Shown here piece after piece: positions 10,101 through 18,716 of a stretch of 64,000 nt of DNA. The position numbers and the translations under genes are program-made. Position 1 is the first letter of the stretch, and every line of letters begins with the position of its first letter. Source of the DNA: Rheinheimera sp. MM224 (GTDB lineage Bacteria; Pseudomonadota; Gammaproteobacteria; Enterobacterales; Alteromonadaceae); contig NZ_OX352320.1 of assembly GCF_947090785.1 (NCBI RefSeq), positions 62,001-126,000 of the forward strand, read 5' to 3'. A model generated the notes under the pieces. The model saw nothing but the letters and a program-made list of their open reading frames with translations. It was not told where the DNA came from and did not search any database.

Positions 10101-10265
10101 GGTTCCGAAATATACCGGGGTTTAGCTGCTGTGATTGTCGGCGGTATGACCTTTAGCATGCTGTTTAGTCTGGTGCTAATGCCAGCTTTATTGCGTTTGA
10201 CTTCTACAGCCCGCGAAAACGAACGGGCTACTCTTCCTTTGGAGATCTCTGATGCAACTTCATAA
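7179..10265 (+). CDS. RND-family efflux transporter inner membrane pump
   Basis: This 1028-residue protein has the standard RND layout: one N-terminal helix, a large periplasmic loop, six helices (about residues 335-500), a second periplasmic loop and five or six helices at the C-terminus. It belongs to the AcrB/MexB-like HAE1 group, which exports hydrophobic compounds by proton antiport. The helix-4 region has the paired acidic residue context GMVLDAAIIVQENI. The ATG at 7179 is preceded in frame by a GTG at 7176; the ribosome binding site is weak. Its gene overlaps the adaptor gene by 14 bases, pump first, which is the reverse of the usual order. No outer membrane factor is encoded nearby, so a TolC-like protein from elsewhere must serve. 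Confidence 0.9.
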   Translation: MNLTRSSIKNPAAVVVVSLIMVLFGLLAVAKLPVQLLPSIEQPQIFIQNGWRAAAPEEMESTIIEPQEAALRTVPGVTESSSFIGAGFGFITLTFDVGQDMQQAMLNVINALNQAPPRPREAAEPVVSLNSGGGAVASLLIRKLDENADADFTALQPVIDDVVYPRLKAIAGVSQVDLASRRAKELHIVFDPYRLAALGLSVDQLSSRIGRASNVSGGFAEVGRREYTVRFVGQYDPAQYEQMVVAYQNDRPVYLHEVAEVKIDYAEQAGFTKRNGYPAFYISLQRAAGSNTVEILDALNKEIADLNQNELQNKGIEIVLSFDASVHIKRAIELVNGNLVLGIALALGILYLFLRGWQATLLIGLTIPVSLMMSIMVLDLFGRSLNVVSLAGLAFAVGMVLDAAIIVQENIVRLLQQGLALEQAVKKGTAQVSSALWASTATTVAIFVPVLFMQGVEGQLFYDLALTLAVAVTASLLVALTVLPVASLYWLKPQTGKESVLLFWQKLASNLSRFTRNRKLAWAWVALFVPGSAFLIALLLPKADFLPQASIDTVFSGFSLPPGSNMQVLEQEIGDLLVARLRPYYQEKKYPAIKGYNLSVNRGFNVLFVYAEDPDSIEDMIKLLREEILVGLPDTNAFSVQGSLFNFGFGSGRELNLDFQGPDVPQLMQQAAAAMPKIEKLLPGATVRPVPDLALAQPELRLTPDENRIAQSGVDRFTVANMVRAVTDGIYIGEYFDGNERMDIILKGQGWQTPEQLTATPLYTPGSGGQTLGQLSELNYTTGPTSLQRVNGLRTISLQVTPPATMALDEAMQILQRELMTPLRDEMPEQISVQFRGNADRLSHAMTEMGKNFAVAVFILFLLMAALFRSAKDSLLVVLTMPMAILGGVVALRLLNLVTFQSLDLLTMIGFVILLGLVVNNAILLVDQCRQSQLEGETLDQALYQAILTRSRPIFMSTLTSIFGMLPLVLMPGVGSEIYRGLAAVIVGGMTFSMLFSLVLMPALLRLTSTARENERATLPLEISDATS

Positions 10266-11319
10266 ATGGGTTCTGACTACGGCTTTATTTTGTTCCCCTT
10301 ACCTGGTCGCGCAGACCCCTCCAGAAAAAGTGGTCAGTGTGGCACAGGTGCAACAGCAGGTGATGTTGCCTCATACCATGGTGACAGCTCAGGTACAAAG
10401 CCGGTATCAGGCTGATGTGACCGCTGGTGTAGAGGGGCGTTTATTGTGGCTGGCTGAACCCGGCACTCAAATTAAACAGGATGAAGTGATAGCGCGTTTG
10501 GACACCACACCTTTGCAGCTGCGCGTCGATGAAATGCATGCCCGTATCAGTAAAGCTGATATTCAGTGGCGACGTTTGCAAAAGGACACGGAGCGTTTGC
10601 TTGAATTGAGTAAAAATAACAGCGTTGCCTTAACTCAACTGGATCAAATCAGTGCTGATCGCGACGGAGCTGAAGCTGAACTTAAATTATTGCGCGCCCA
10701 GCTGGCGCAGTTGCAGGATCAAATTGATCGCAGCTCAGTCAAAGCCCCTTTTGCCGGCGTTGTGGCGCAGCGTTTCCATCAATATGGTGAAGACATCAGC
10801 AGAACGGACGCTTTAGTGCGGCTGGTGAATTTAAGTGATTTGGAAGTAGTGGTGTTTGCGCCGCTGAAATACGCCGCCTTTTTACAGCAAAACCAATTGT
10901 TGCAGGTGTTTCATAGTGGCGGCGAAAGTCAGTTGCCTGTACGCAATCTGATCCCAGTCTCTGATATGCGTTCACAAACCTTTGAAGCCCGCATCAAAGT
11001 ACCGGAGCAGTTACTGGCTAACTTCCAGGTCGGTCAGTTAGTCTCTGTCGCTGTGCCTACTGCGATAGCCCGTCAACAGCTGTTAGTGCCACGGGATGCA
11101 GTCGTAGTCAAAAGTGAAGGCCAGTTTGTGTTTGTGGTTGATAGCGAACAAAAAGCTCAGCAAAAGGCCGTGGTCTTAGGTCAGGGCATGGGGAAGTTGA
11201 TCGCTGTGGATGCGGAGTTGTCAGCGGGTGAACAAATCGTGATCCGTGGCGGCGACACCTTAACTCAAGGCGATAAAGTGAAGGTGCTGACCGACAAAGA
11301 GTTCCCTGTAAAAACTTAA
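10252..11319 (+). CDS. RND efflux periplasmic adaptor (membrane fusion protein)
   Basis: This 355-residue protein has a cleavable signal peptide ending near LVAQ, two lipoyl half motifs (GVEGRLLWLAEPGTQIKQDEV and the later SVKAPFAGVVAQR), an alpha-helical hairpin between them (about residues 95-155), and beta-barrel and membrane-proximal domains. It would connect the RND pump encoded immediately upstream to an outer membrane channel. The start lies inside the pump gene, indicating translational coupling. It ends convergently with the creA-like gene, overlapping it by 4 bases. Confidence 0.88.
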   Translation: MQLHKWVLTTALFCSPYLVAQTPPEKVVSVAQVQQQVMLPHTMVTAQVQSRYQADVTAGVEGRLLWLAEPGTQIKQDEVIARLDTTPLQLRVDEMHARISKADIQWRRLQKDTERLLELSKNNSVALTQLDQISADRDGAEAELKLLRAQLAQLQDQIDRSSVKAPFAGVVAQRFHQYGEDISRTDALVRLVNLSDLEVVVFAPLKYAAFLQQNQLLQVFHSGGESQLPVRNLIPVSDMRSQTFEARIKVPEQLLANFQVGQLVSVAVPTAIARQQLLVPRDAVVVKSEGQFVFVVDSEQKAQQKAVVLGQGMGKLIAVDAELSAGEQIVIRGGDTLTQGDKVKVLTDKEFPVKT

Positions 11320-11786
11320 GGCGTTTTGGCTGGCGCTTTATCTTGCCATGCCGCAGTGCCCCAGAGTGGCACGCTGGTCAGCGAATGTTTGTAGCTGCCG
11401 GTGCTTTCTTTGGTGGAGTAAGACAAATACAACAAGGTCTGGCTACTGTTGTCCAGAATGCGGCGAATTTTTAAGTGCTTAAATAAAATGCTTTTTGAGG
11501 TGCTGAAAATCACTTCGCCGTTTTTGGATTTATCAATGTCCTGCAGCATGCTTTGGGTGATTTCACCGGTCTGGCGGCAAGCGATCGACATATCCGATGG
11601 ATCAGCAAAATCCAGATTGGCTTCAACATGGCTGATATGACAAGTCACACCTGGAATTTTGGGGTCGTTAAAGGTCTGAATTTTAATGTCTTTGGTGGTG
11701 AATAAACCTAAGCTGACATCCGCTACTTCTTTTTCAGAACAAGCCGCAAGGCCAAGAGCGGTCAAAACCAAAAGCCATTTTTTCAT
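11316..11786 (-). CDS. creA: CreA-family lipoprotein
   Basis: This 156-residue protein matches the CreA family, of unknown biochemical function. It has a lipoprotein signal (lipobox LGLAAC) and the family motifs FTTKDIKIQTFNDPK, GVTCHISH and SIACRQTGEI, with the conserved cysteine pair. The family is periplasmic and widespread in proteobacteria. This copy differs from many by the lipobox, which suggests membrane anchoring. It is monocistronic, with a bidirectional terminator after slyD just upstream at 11840. Confidence 0.85.
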   Translation of the reverse strand: MKKWLLVLTALGLAACSEKEVADVSLGLFTTKDIKIQTFNDPKIPGVTCHISHVEANLDFADPSDMSIACRQTGEITQSMLQDIDKSKNGEVIFSTSKSILFKHLKIRRILDNSSQTLLYLSYSTKESTGSYKHSLTSVPLWGTAAWQDKAPAKTP

Positions 11787-11839
11787 TGTTCATCATCCTT
11801 TTAATTTATGAATACCCAAAGCTCACATAGATCCACAAG

Positions 11840-11871
11840 AAAAAACGGAGTCTTGCGACTCCGTTTTTTTG
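11840..11871. terminator. Intrinsic terminator of slyD
   Basis: A perfect hairpin, ACGGAGTC - TTGC - GACTCCGT, is flanked by A-rich and T-rich runs, so it could work in both directions. It sits directly after the slyD stop on the minus strand, upstream of the creA-like gene. Confidence 0.85.
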
Positions 11872-11872
11872 T

Positions 11873-12358
11873 TTAGTGTCCGGCGTGGCCGTCTAAACCA
11901 TGCACATGGCCATGGGCCAATTCTTCATCTGTTGCATCGCGGACTAAAATCACTTCCACATTAAAGGTCAGGTCAATGCCTGACAGTGGGTGATTACCGT
12001 CTACGACCACTTCGTCTTCTGTCACGTCTAACACAATTACAGATTGCTCACGGCCGTCCGGGCCTGCAGCGCGGAAACGCATGCCAACCTGTACATCCAT
12101 GCCTTCGAATAAATTACGTGGTACCGCCTGAGTTAATTCATCATGACGATCACCATAGGCTTCTGCCGCTGGTACTTCTGCTGTGAACTTGTCGCCCACA
12201 GTTTTACCTAATAAAGCCTGCTCTAAACCGTGAATCAAGGCGCCTGTACCAAAAATAAACACCAGCGGTTCTCCGCCAGCTGAACTATCTAATTCGTTGC
12301 CTGCTTTATCTGCCACAGTGTAATGAATGGCGACTACTTTTTCTGCTTGTATGCTCAT
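11873..12358 (-). CDS. slyD: FKBP-type peptidyl-prolyl isomerase SlyD
   Basis: This 161-residue cytoplasmic chaperone and proline isomerase has the FKBP core (VAIHYTVADKAGNELDSS, GLEQALLGKTVGDK), the IF insertion domain with YGDRHDE, and a short histidine-rich metal-binding tail (HGHVHGLDGHAGH). SlyD supplies nickel for hydrogenase maturation and folds proteins; this tail is much shorter and poorer in cysteine than that of E. coli, so its metal role may be reduced. The gene is followed by a strong terminator and preceded by ygfZ on the same strand, 11 bases away. Confidence 0.93.
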   Translation of the reverse strand: MSIQAEKVVAIHYTVADKAGNELDSSAGGEPLVFIFGTGALIHGLEQALLGKTVGDKFTAEVPAAEAYGDRHDELTQAVPRNLFEGMDVQVGMRFRAAGPDGREQSVIVLDVTEDEVVVDGNHPLSGIDLTFNVEVILVRDATDEELAHGHVHGLDGHAGH

Positions 12359-12369
12359 GCAAACCTCAG

Positions 12370-13344
12370 TTACGCGAGTGAATAGGGCAAAGGTGATATA
12401 ACTACAACCGATGCATCCGGAGTTGCTAATCGCAGTGGATCAGCTGGGTTAATATCGTTCGGTAACACCGCCAACACCCAAAGTTGCCCCTGAATATTCA
12501 CCGCATTAATGACCTGGCCAACCCGACGCCAGTTTTCCGACCATTGTACTTCAATATCTGTGCCGCTGGCCGGAGTTTCCTCAGTTTGACTTTTGAGGAT
12601 ATAAGCAGCTCTTTTATTTTTACCCAGATATTTCATTCGGGCCACAGTTTCCTGGCCTATATAACAACCTTTGGTAAAACTAATGGCGTCGATACTTTGC
12701 AAATTCAGCATCTGTGGCACGTATTCGCCAATCACAGCCTGCTCTAAATAGGAAAAACCTTGCTGAATATGCTGTGCTAACCACAAAGTTGGAGCTGCAA
12801 GACTGCTGGATTGTTCCGCTAATAATTGCCTTGCATGGGCAAAATCCAACACTAACAAATAATGATCGTCAGCTAAACGCAGCAATTTACCGCCAGCTAC
12901 AGAGCTTAACTGGCCGGCAGCGACAGGCTGGGTGTAACCCAATTTCTCCAGTAAAGCCGCTGTGCCAGTACCACTGATACCTAAAATAGCCAGGCTGTCA
13001 TGGCCAGCTTCAAAGCTGACTTTAGAAAACACACCAAACTTTTTCAGTTGAGTGGCTGAGGCCTGCAGTTCGTCACGAAAGCCTATGTACCACAAGGCTT
13101 CGCCATCGGCACATAGATGAAACTGGGCCCACATTTTGCCTTTGGCATCACAATGAGCGCCACGCAGGAAGTTTTCGGCTGTCAAAGTGTTTAAATCCGC
13201 AGTGACCTGACCCTGCAGGTATTTACGGTTATCCGGCCCTGCAATAATCAGGCTTTCAAAGCCCGGCAGCGGACTGATAAAGGCGCCTTGCACTGAAGTC
13301 GATAAAGAAGCGAGTTGATCTGCACTGATCCAGGATGCTTGCAT
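12370..13344 (-). CDS. ygfZ: tRNA-modifying/Fe-S repair protein YgfZ
   Basis: This 324-residue folate-binding protein of the GcvT-like superfamily has the diagnostic motif KGCYIGQE (Cys essential in the family) followed by TVARMKYLGKNKR. YgfZ helps maintain iron-sulfur enzymes such as MiaB and affects tRNA modification. It is divergent from sdhE (13459), the arrangement also found in E. coli, with a shared 114-base promoter region. slyD follows it closely on the same strand. Confidence 0.93.
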   Translation of the reverse strand: MQASWISADQLASLSTSVQGAFISPLPGFESLIIAGPDNRKYLQGQVTADLNTLTAENFLRGAHCDAKGKMWAQFHLCADGEALWYIGFRDELQASATQLKKFGVFSKVSFEAGHDSLAILGISGTGTAALLEKLGYTQPVAAGQLSSVAGGKLLRLADDHYLLVLDFAHARQLLAEQSSSLAAPTLWLAQHIQQGFSYLEQAVIGEYVPQMLNLQSIDAISFTKGCYIGQETVARMKYLGKNKRAAYILKSQTEETPASGTDIEVQWSENWRRVGQVINAVNIQGQLWVLAVLPNDINPADPLRLATPDASVVVISPLPYSLA

Positions 13345-13458
13345 AAGGGTAAGTCTCTTAGAATACTAAGTCGATCATTGGGGGATTTAGCCAAAAGCTC
13401 AACCCCTGTATGGTTTTTTTGTTAGAATCCGGCTATTACCAACAAAAGGAAAGCTGTA

Positions 13459-13710
13459 ATGAAAGAATTAATGGGTAAACCCCGCCTGCGTTGGGCTTGT
13501 CGTCGTGGCATGTTGGAACTGGACGTTTTGCTAGCCCCTTTTGTTGAAGAAGGCTACGACGCTTTAACAGATACACAAAAATACACTTTTGAAGCCTTGT
13601 TAGCTTGTGATGACCCGGATTTATTCGCCTGGTTTATGGGACATGGCAAATCCACAGATCCAGAGCTGCAGGCTATGGTGAATATCATTGTTAACAGAGT
13701 ACGGGTATAA
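13459..13710 (+). CDS. sdhE: Succinate dehydrogenase flavinylation factor SdhE
   Basis: This 83-residue protein contains the SdhE hallmark RGMLELD followed by a five-helix bundle and the FAWFMGHG segment. It promotes covalent attachment of FAD to SdhA and FrdA. AAAGGAAAG precedes the ATG. The likely promoter includes TAGAAT at about 13423-13428 in the region shared with ygfZ. The ygfX-like frame overlaps its 3' end. Confidence 0.93.
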   Translation: MKELMGKPRLRWACRRGMLELDVLLAPFVEEGYDALTDTQKYTFEALLACDDPDLFAWFMGHGKSTDPELQAMVNIIVNRVRV

Positions 13711-14134
13711 CCTTAGTTTTGTGCCATCCCGCATGCGCCGGATTGTGTATCTGGCGCAAAGCTTATTCATTCTGCTTATTTTTCTGCTGCAACCTTTTTA
13801 TGCCCTATGGTGGCTGGTGCTTTGGCCCTGGTTGTTTTTCTGTTTTTATCAACTGTTACGGCAATGGCAAGAACCCGTCAAAGCGCGACTGCTGTTTTTA
13901 AGTGAAAAGGGCGAGCTGAAATGGTGGCAGGACGAACTGCCAGCAGGGCAGTTATCGGCAGAGTCTTTAGTATCTCAGTTCGGGATTTGGTTACGCTGGC
14001 AGGACACTGAACAGCGGCCACAGCAATTATGGCTGTACAGAGATAACTTATCGGAAGAAAATTTTCGCAGTCTGGCACGGGTATGCCAGAGCGTAAAATG
14101 GCAACAACAAGCCGGCTCAGCGAACCGGCGTTAA
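13688..14134 (+). CDS. ygfX: YgfX-family membrane protein
   Basis: This frame of up to 148 residues has two adjacent hydrophobic helices (about residues 20-57), a charged linker and a small soluble C-terminus, the layout of YgfX/CptA, which is encoded after sdhE in many gammaproteobacteria. In E. coli the family was first described as a toxin acting on cell division proteins; that activity is disputed. The start is uncertain: a TTG at 13688 inside sdhE, a GTG at 13721 or an ATG at 13733. It overlaps the 3' end of nadB by 18 bases, tail to tail. Confidence 0.72.
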   Translation: MLTEYGYNLSFVPSRMRRIVYLAQSLFILLIFLLQPFYALWWLVLWPWLFFCFYQLLRQWQEPVKARLLFLSEKGELKWWQDELPAGQLSAESLVSQFGIWLRWQDTEQRPQQLWLYRDNLSEENFRSLARVCQSVKWQQQAGSANRR

Positions 14135-15721
14135 AATGGTAGGTGTTGGTTCTGCTAACTGATCCGGATAATCCAGATTGTAATGCAGGCCACGACTTTC
14201 TTTACGTGCCATAGCACTACGGATAATCAGCTCAGCCACCATAGTTAAATTACGCAACTCCAACAGGTTATTACTGACGCGGAAATTACGGTAATAATCC
14301 TGAATTTCGCGCTGCAACAGCTCTACTCGGTGTAACGCCCGCTCTAAACGTTTTTCAGTGCGGACTATGCCGACATAATCCCACATAAAAAGTCGTAATT
14401 CGTGCCAGTTGTGAGTAATCACTACCTCTTCATCAGAGTCAATGACGCGGCTTTCGTCCCAGCAAGGCAGTTCAGTCACTAAGCGGGTGGATTCCAGTTG
14501 CTGTTTAATATGCCGGGCTGCCGCCTGGGCAAATACCACACATTCGAGTAAGGAATTACTGGCCATGCGGTTAGCGCCATGCAAGCCCGTATAGGCCACT
14601 TCACCTACAGCATACAGATTATCAATATCGGTCTGGCCATTGAGGTTCGTCATGACGCCACCACAAGTGTAATGCGCAGCCGGAACCACAGGGATAGGTT
14701 GTTTGGTAATGTCGATACCGACGCTTAAACACTTGGCGTAAATAGTCGGGAAATGCTCAATGATAAAGTCTTTTGGCTTGTGGCTGATATCCAGATACAC
14801 ACAATGTGCGCCCAACTTTTTCATTTCATAGTCGATAGCCCTGGCGACTATGTCGCGTGGTGCTAATTCGGCTCTTTCATCAAAATCCGGCATAAAACGA
14901 CTACCATCCGGCCGTTTTAAGTAGGCACCTTCACCACGCATAGCTTCAGTGATCAAGTAATTTTGTGCTTCAGGGTGATACAAACTGGTGGGGTGGAACT
15001 GATTAAATTCCATATTGGCTACGCTGCAACCGGCACGCCAGGCCATAGCTATACCATCACCGCTGGCTACATCAGGATTGCTGGTGTACAGATACACTTT
15101 ACTGGCGCCGCCTGTTGCCAGCGCAATACATTTAGCGCCTATCACTTCTACATGTTCTTCGTCACGGTTCCAGACATAAGCGCCGTGGCACTTTTGCTCA
15201 GCTAAACCTAATTTGCTGGAGGTGATTAAATCTATAGCGTTGTAATTTTCCAGCAACTGAATATTCGGATGGCCTTTGACTTGCTCAACCAGTGTGATTT
15301 GCACAGCGCGACCTGTGGCATCTGCTGCGTGCAAAATACGTCTGTGGCTGTGGCCGCCTTCGCGGGTCAGGTGGTATTTCAGTACGCCATCTTCGTCTTT
15401 GTACTGATCAAAAGGCACGCCCTGGGCTATTAACCATTCCATCGCATCTTTGGCGTGTTCAGCAGTAAATTGCACTGCGGCTTCTTCACACAAACCAGCG
15501 CCAGCTATTAAGGTGTCGTCCACATGAGAGGCAATACTGTCGTTTTCATCAAAAACAGCAGCTATGCCACCCTGAGCATATAAGGTAGAGCCTTCACGTA
15601 AAGGGCCCTTACTCAGCACTATCACTTTAGCGTTGTCGGCCAGATGCAAAGCCAGCGATAAACCTGCAGCGCCGCTGCCGATAATTAATACGTCACAAAG
15701 ATGTTTTTTTTGTTGTTGCAT
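14117..15721 (-). CDS. nadB: L-aspartate oxidase
   Basis: This flavoenzyme oxidises aspartate to iminoaspartate, the first step of de novo NAD synthesis. The product of about 534 residues has the FAD-binding [14 protein letters not shown], the [12 protein letters not shown] loop, [13 protein letters not shown], the catalytic-domain AAHYTCGGV and [10 protein letters not shown], and the C-terminal helical domain. I chose the ATG at 15721; a GTG at 15730 in frame would add three residues. It is divergent from rpoE, an arrangement shared with E. coli and many relatives. Confidence 0.94.
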   Translation of the reverse strand: MQQQKKHLCDVLIIGSGAAGLSLALHLADNAKVIVLSKGPLREGSTLYAQGGIAAVFDENDSIASHVDDTLIAGAGLCEEAAVQFTAEHAKDAMEWLIAQGVPFDQYKDEDGVLKYHLTREGGHSHRRILHAADATGRAVQITLVEQVKGHPNIQLLENYNAIDLITSSKLGLAEQKCHGAYVWNRDEEHVEVIGAKCIALATGGASKVYLYTSNPDVASGDGIAMAWRAGCSVANMEFNQFHPTSLYHPEAQNYLITEAMRGEGAYLKRPDGSRFMPDFDERAELAPRDIVARAIDYEMKKLGAHCVYLDISHKPKDFIIEHFPTIYAKCLSVGIDITKQPIPVVPAAHYTCGGVMTNLNGQTDIDNLYAVGEVAYTGLHGANRMASNSLLECVVFAQAAARHIKQQLESTRLVTELPCWDESRVIDSDEEVVITHNWHELRLFMWDYVGIVRTEKRLERALHRVELLQREIQDYYRNFRVSNNLLELRNLTMVAELIIRSAMARKESRGLHYNLDYPDQLAEPTPTILTPVR

Positions 15722-15840
15722 GGGATACACTTATTCAGTCAAAAACACATAAATGTCTGTAATTTGGGTCTTTATACGCTACTTTTCGGCAACTGGCCGT
15801 ATCAGAAACGGCAAATTGTAACTTTTTTTACTTATTCCAA

Positions 15841-15867
15841 GAACTATTCATATAGCTTCCAGTCATA
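15841..15867 (+). promoter_or_regulatory. Possible sigma-E-type promoter of rpoE
   Basis: GAACT (15841-15845) and AGTCATAA (around 15861-15868) resemble the sigma-E consensus elements GGAACTT and TCTRA, with a spacer of about 17. Autoregulation of rpoE is usual in this group. The -35 match is incomplete and no start site is known. Confidence 0.35.
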
Positions 15868-15933
15868 AGGGTACGCTTGACGAGCGCCAGTTGCAAAAAG
15901 AAAGTAGTATTTAGCATTAGGGGAAAGGCTCGG

Positions 15934-16509
15934 ATGAGCGAGCAAGAATTGGATTGGCAGATTGTCCAGCGGGTACAACAAGGGGATAAAGCAGCCTTTA
16001 ATGTGTTGGTAAAAAAATACCAGCATCGGATTGCGAACTTAATCTCACGTTATGTCTCTAACCATGGCGATGTGGCGGATGTAGCTCAGGAAGCCTTTAT
16101 TAAAGCTTACCGTGCTATTCCCGGTTTTCGTGGCGAGAGTGCATTTTACACCTGGTTGTACCGTATAGCTGTGAACAGCGCTAAAAATTACCTGGTAGCG
16201 ACAGGACGCAAACCACCATCTACTGACGTAGATGCGGACGATGCCGAGTTTTATGACGGCAGCGATGCGTTAAAAGAGCAGGACTCTCCGGAAAAACTAT
16301 TGTTATCCGAAGAAATCCGGCACGTAGTGTTCGATACCATTGAAAAGTTGCCAGACGAATTACGTACAGCTATAACTTTGCGTGAATTGGATGGTTTGAG
16401 TTACGAAGAGATTGCGGAAGTGATGGGTTGTCCTATAGGGACAGTCAGAAGCAGGATTTTCCGTGCACGTGAAGCTATTGATGCGCAGTTGAAACCGCTC
16501 ATTAGTTGA
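15934..16509 (+). CDS. rpoE: RNA polymerase sigma-E factor
   Basis: This 191-residue ECF sigma factor directs the envelope stress response to misfolded outer membrane proteins. It shows region 2 (LISRYVSNHGDVADVAQEAF, GESAFYTWLYRIA) and region 4 (LRELDGLSYEEIAEVMGCP, GTVRSRIFRARE). The start MSEQELDW matches the family and has an AAAGG upstream; the frame extends back to 15877 without supporting signals. rseA, rseB and rseC follow, so the anti-sigma control system is complete. Confidence 0.97.
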   Translation: MSEQELDWQIVQRVQQGDKAAFNVLVKKYQHRIANLISRYVSNHGDVADVAQEAFIKAYRAIPGFRGESAFYTWLYRIAVNSAKNYLVATGRKPPSTDVDADDAEFYDGSDALKEQDSPEKLLLSEEIRHVVFDTIEKLPDELRTAITLRELDGLSYEEIAEVMGCPIGTVRSRIFRAREAIDAQLKPLIS

Positions 16510-16532
16510 ACCTCTACTAAACAGGAATCGGT

Positions 16533-17171
16533 ATGTTGTCAGAAAAATCAGATTGGCTCTCGGCTGCTAGTGATAACCAAGCAATTAGCCCTGAACAATT
16601 AGACAGTTTACTGCAGGACGCTGAATTACAGCAGAGCTTCGCGCGTTATCATTTGATTGGCGCTGCCATTCGTAATGAATTGCCGGCTCAGCTGGATATG
16701 CAGTTTGCAGATAACTTTGCCAGCCTGTTAGATCAGGAACCTGCTTATCAGTTAGAAAGCAACCCACTAGTTCACAGACAAGATACGCCAGTGTCGTTCT
16801 GGAAAAAACTGGGTGAAGCTGCCAATACCGGTTGGTTTAAAACTGGCTTTCAGGGCACTGTAGCCGCCAGCGTGGCATTAATTGCTGTGTTAGGTGTTCA
16901 GCAGTTCCAGGGCGCTGGTCAGGATGCAGACCTGAACTCACCTTTACCTGTGTTACAAACTCAGCCAGTGGCTGGTTTTGCTACGCCAGTTAGCTTGAGC
17001 CAAACCTCAGTGGATTCCCGTTTTGAACAGGAACAACGTCAGGCTATGCTGGAACAACAAAAACGTTTGCAGCAATTGTTGCAGGCACATCGTCAGCAAA
17101 TCAGAGTCATGGATACTGCGCAGCAGAACATTCCGGAAACTCCAGCTGAGAAACCAAGACAAGAGCAATAA
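16533..17171 (+). CDS. rseA: Anti-sigma-E factor RseA
   Basis: This 212-residue single-pass membrane protein would bind RpoE with its cytoplasmic N-terminus (EKSDWLSAASDNQAISPEQL, FARYHLIGAAIRNELP). A membrane helix follows at about residues 106-126, then a periplasmic glutamine-rich tail with a coiled-coil-like QEQRQAMLEQQKRLQQLL segment. In the family it is cut by DegS and RseP to release sigma-E. It lies 23 bases after rpoE and 2 bases before rseB. Confidence 0.94.
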   Translation: MLSEKSDWLSAASDNQAISPEQLDSLLQDAELQQSFARYHLIGAAIRNELPAQLDMQFADNFASLLDQEPAYQLESNPLVHRQDTPVSFWKKLGEAANTGWFKTGFQGTVAASVALIAVLGVQQFQGAGQDADLNSPLPVLQTQPVAGFATPVSLSQTSVDSRFEQEQRQAMLEQQKRLQQLLQAHRQQIRVMDTAQQNIPETPAEKPRQEQ

Positions 17172-17173
17172 AT

Positions 17174-18097
17174 ATGGGTTGGAAAGGCTTAAGTAGTGCC
17201 TTGATCATCTTGTTTTACTCCAACCTGAGCTTCGCTGAAGTCTCGGGTTGGGAGTGGTTTGAGCGTAGTCAAAGCTCAGTTCGTCAATTCAATTTCGAAG
17301 CCTCCTTTGTTGTCATCAAACCTAATCAGGTAGACAGTTACCGTTGGGTGCACGGTGTACAAAATGATACCGAGATAGAACAGCTGATGCCGCTGGAACA
17401 AAGTGGTGTTGAAATTCTGCGTCGTGATCATATGGTGTATTACATCGCACCTGAGAAAACACCGCTGGCGACCAATAGCAGTACTATCAAAGAATTGCCT
17501 GCCTTGTTGTATCGCGATATCGAGTCTATCAAAGCGCTGTATGACGCAGTGCCTGGTGGTGCAACACAATTATCTGGCCGTTCCGCCCAATTATTGCGGT
17601 TAACACCGCTACAAAATGGCAGACCAGGTTATTGGTTATGGTTAGACAGCCAAACTGGTTTTCCGCTCAAAATAGATACTTTAACGGTGCAAAACGAGGT
17701 GTTAGAACGTTGGGTTGTTACTCATATTCTGCCGCATTCTGCATTACCTGAAACTTTGAATGTGGCGGCTAATGCCGAATTACCTGCTGTTGCTGAGTCA
17801 ATGCCAACCACAGCTTTGCCCGAAAGTCCGCTGGAATTGTCCTGGTTACCTGAAGGTTATCAGCAAGTTGCGGTGACCGCTGCTATGGTTCCTCAACAGG
17901 TACTGGAACAATGGTTGTTGTCCGATGGCTTGCATCAGGTATCTGTGTTTGTGCAACCTAGCGCAAGTCTGCCTGCTCAGGCTTTCCGGGATGGCGCGAC
18001 GACTATTTTCGTGATGCCAAAAAACCAGTTTGATGTGACAGTAATTGGCCCTGTGTCTATTGAAAATGCCAGGCAAATTGCCGAGTCGGTGCGTTAA
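17174..18097 (+). CDS. rseB: Sigma-E regulator RseB
   Basis: This 307-residue periplasmic protein has a signal peptide (cleavage near SFA-EVSG) followed by the MucB/RseB two-domain fold. The N-terminal lipid-sensing domain includes NFEASFVVIKPNQVDSYRW and the DSQTGFPLKIDTL strand; a smaller C-terminal domain begins near LSWLPEGYQQV. RseB binds RseA and protects it from DegS until lipopolysaccharide or misfolded porins displace it. The gene abuts rseC with no gap. Confidence 0.94.
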   Translation: MGWKGLSSALIILFYSNLSFAEVSGWEWFERSQSSVRQFNFEASFVVIKPNQVDSYRWVHGVQNDTEIEQLMPLEQSGVEILRRDHMVYYIAPEKTPLATNSSTIKELPALLYRDIESIKALYDAVPGGATQLSGRSAQLLRLTPLQNGRPGYWLWLDSQTGFPLKIDTLTVQNEVLERWVVTHILPHSALPETLNVAANAELPAVAESMPTTALPESPLELSWLPEGYQQVAVTAAMVPQQVLEQWLLSDGLHQVSVFVQPSASLPAQAFRDGATTIFVMPKNQFDVTVIGPVSIENARQIAESVR

Positions 18098-18556
18098 ATG
18101 ATCGAAGAAATTGCCACTGTGATGAAAAGCCAGACCGACGGTGTCTGGCTAAAAACTCAAAGTGTCAGCAGCTGTAATGCCTGTCAGGCCAATAACGACT
18201 GTGGCACTGGTGTAGTGGCTAAAGCTTTAACTCCGCGTGAAAACCTGTTTTTTGTCAAAAGTCCATTGCAGTTATTGGAAGGACAAAAAGTGAAAATAGC
18301 CGTGAGCGAACAACATCTGTTGTCTGCTGCGGCTTTATTGTACTTACTGCCGTTGTTTTGCCTTATTGCTGTGGCTGCTTTGCTTAGCCGATTACAACTG
18401 GCGGAAAGTGCCATAGTGCTTGGGTCTTTAACTGCTTTGCTAGCTGGTTTTGGTGTCGCCCGATTTTTCAGTGGCCCGGCGGCTCAACAAGAACAAATAG
18501 AAATCCTCGCTGTATTACCAGAACTGGCCGTGCAACATATCCGTATTACAGATTAA
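18098..18556 (+). CDS. rseC: SoxR-reducing/sigma-E operon protein RseC
   Basis: This 152-residue inner membrane protein has the RseC cysteine cluster SCNACQANNDCGTG near residue 28 and two adjacent membrane helices (about 75-115). The family takes part in SoxR reduction and modulates sigma-E. It directly follows rseB and is the last gene of the rse set. A 160-base gap separates it from lepA; TACAAT at about 18614-18619 may be the -10 element of a lepA promoter. Confidence 0.92.
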   Translation: MIEEIATVMKSQTDGVWLKTQSVSSCNACQANNDCGTGVVAKALTPRENLFFVKSPLQLLEGQKVKIAVSEQHLLSAAALLYLLPLFCLIAVAALLSRLQLAESAIVLGSLTALLAGFGVARFFSGPAAQQEQIEILAVLPELAVQHIRITD

Positions 18557-18716
18557 TACTCCGCTGAAATCCGCCGTAACATCTGAACACATAGCAACCA
18601 ATGCAGAGATCGAGTACAATTCGCGGCAAATTTATCTGAATCAACTTTGGTGTTCGCCCGGTTTGTGACCATAAGGGTCAGAGTGGGGCCACCTGATAGC
18701 AGCTTTAGCGGAAAAA

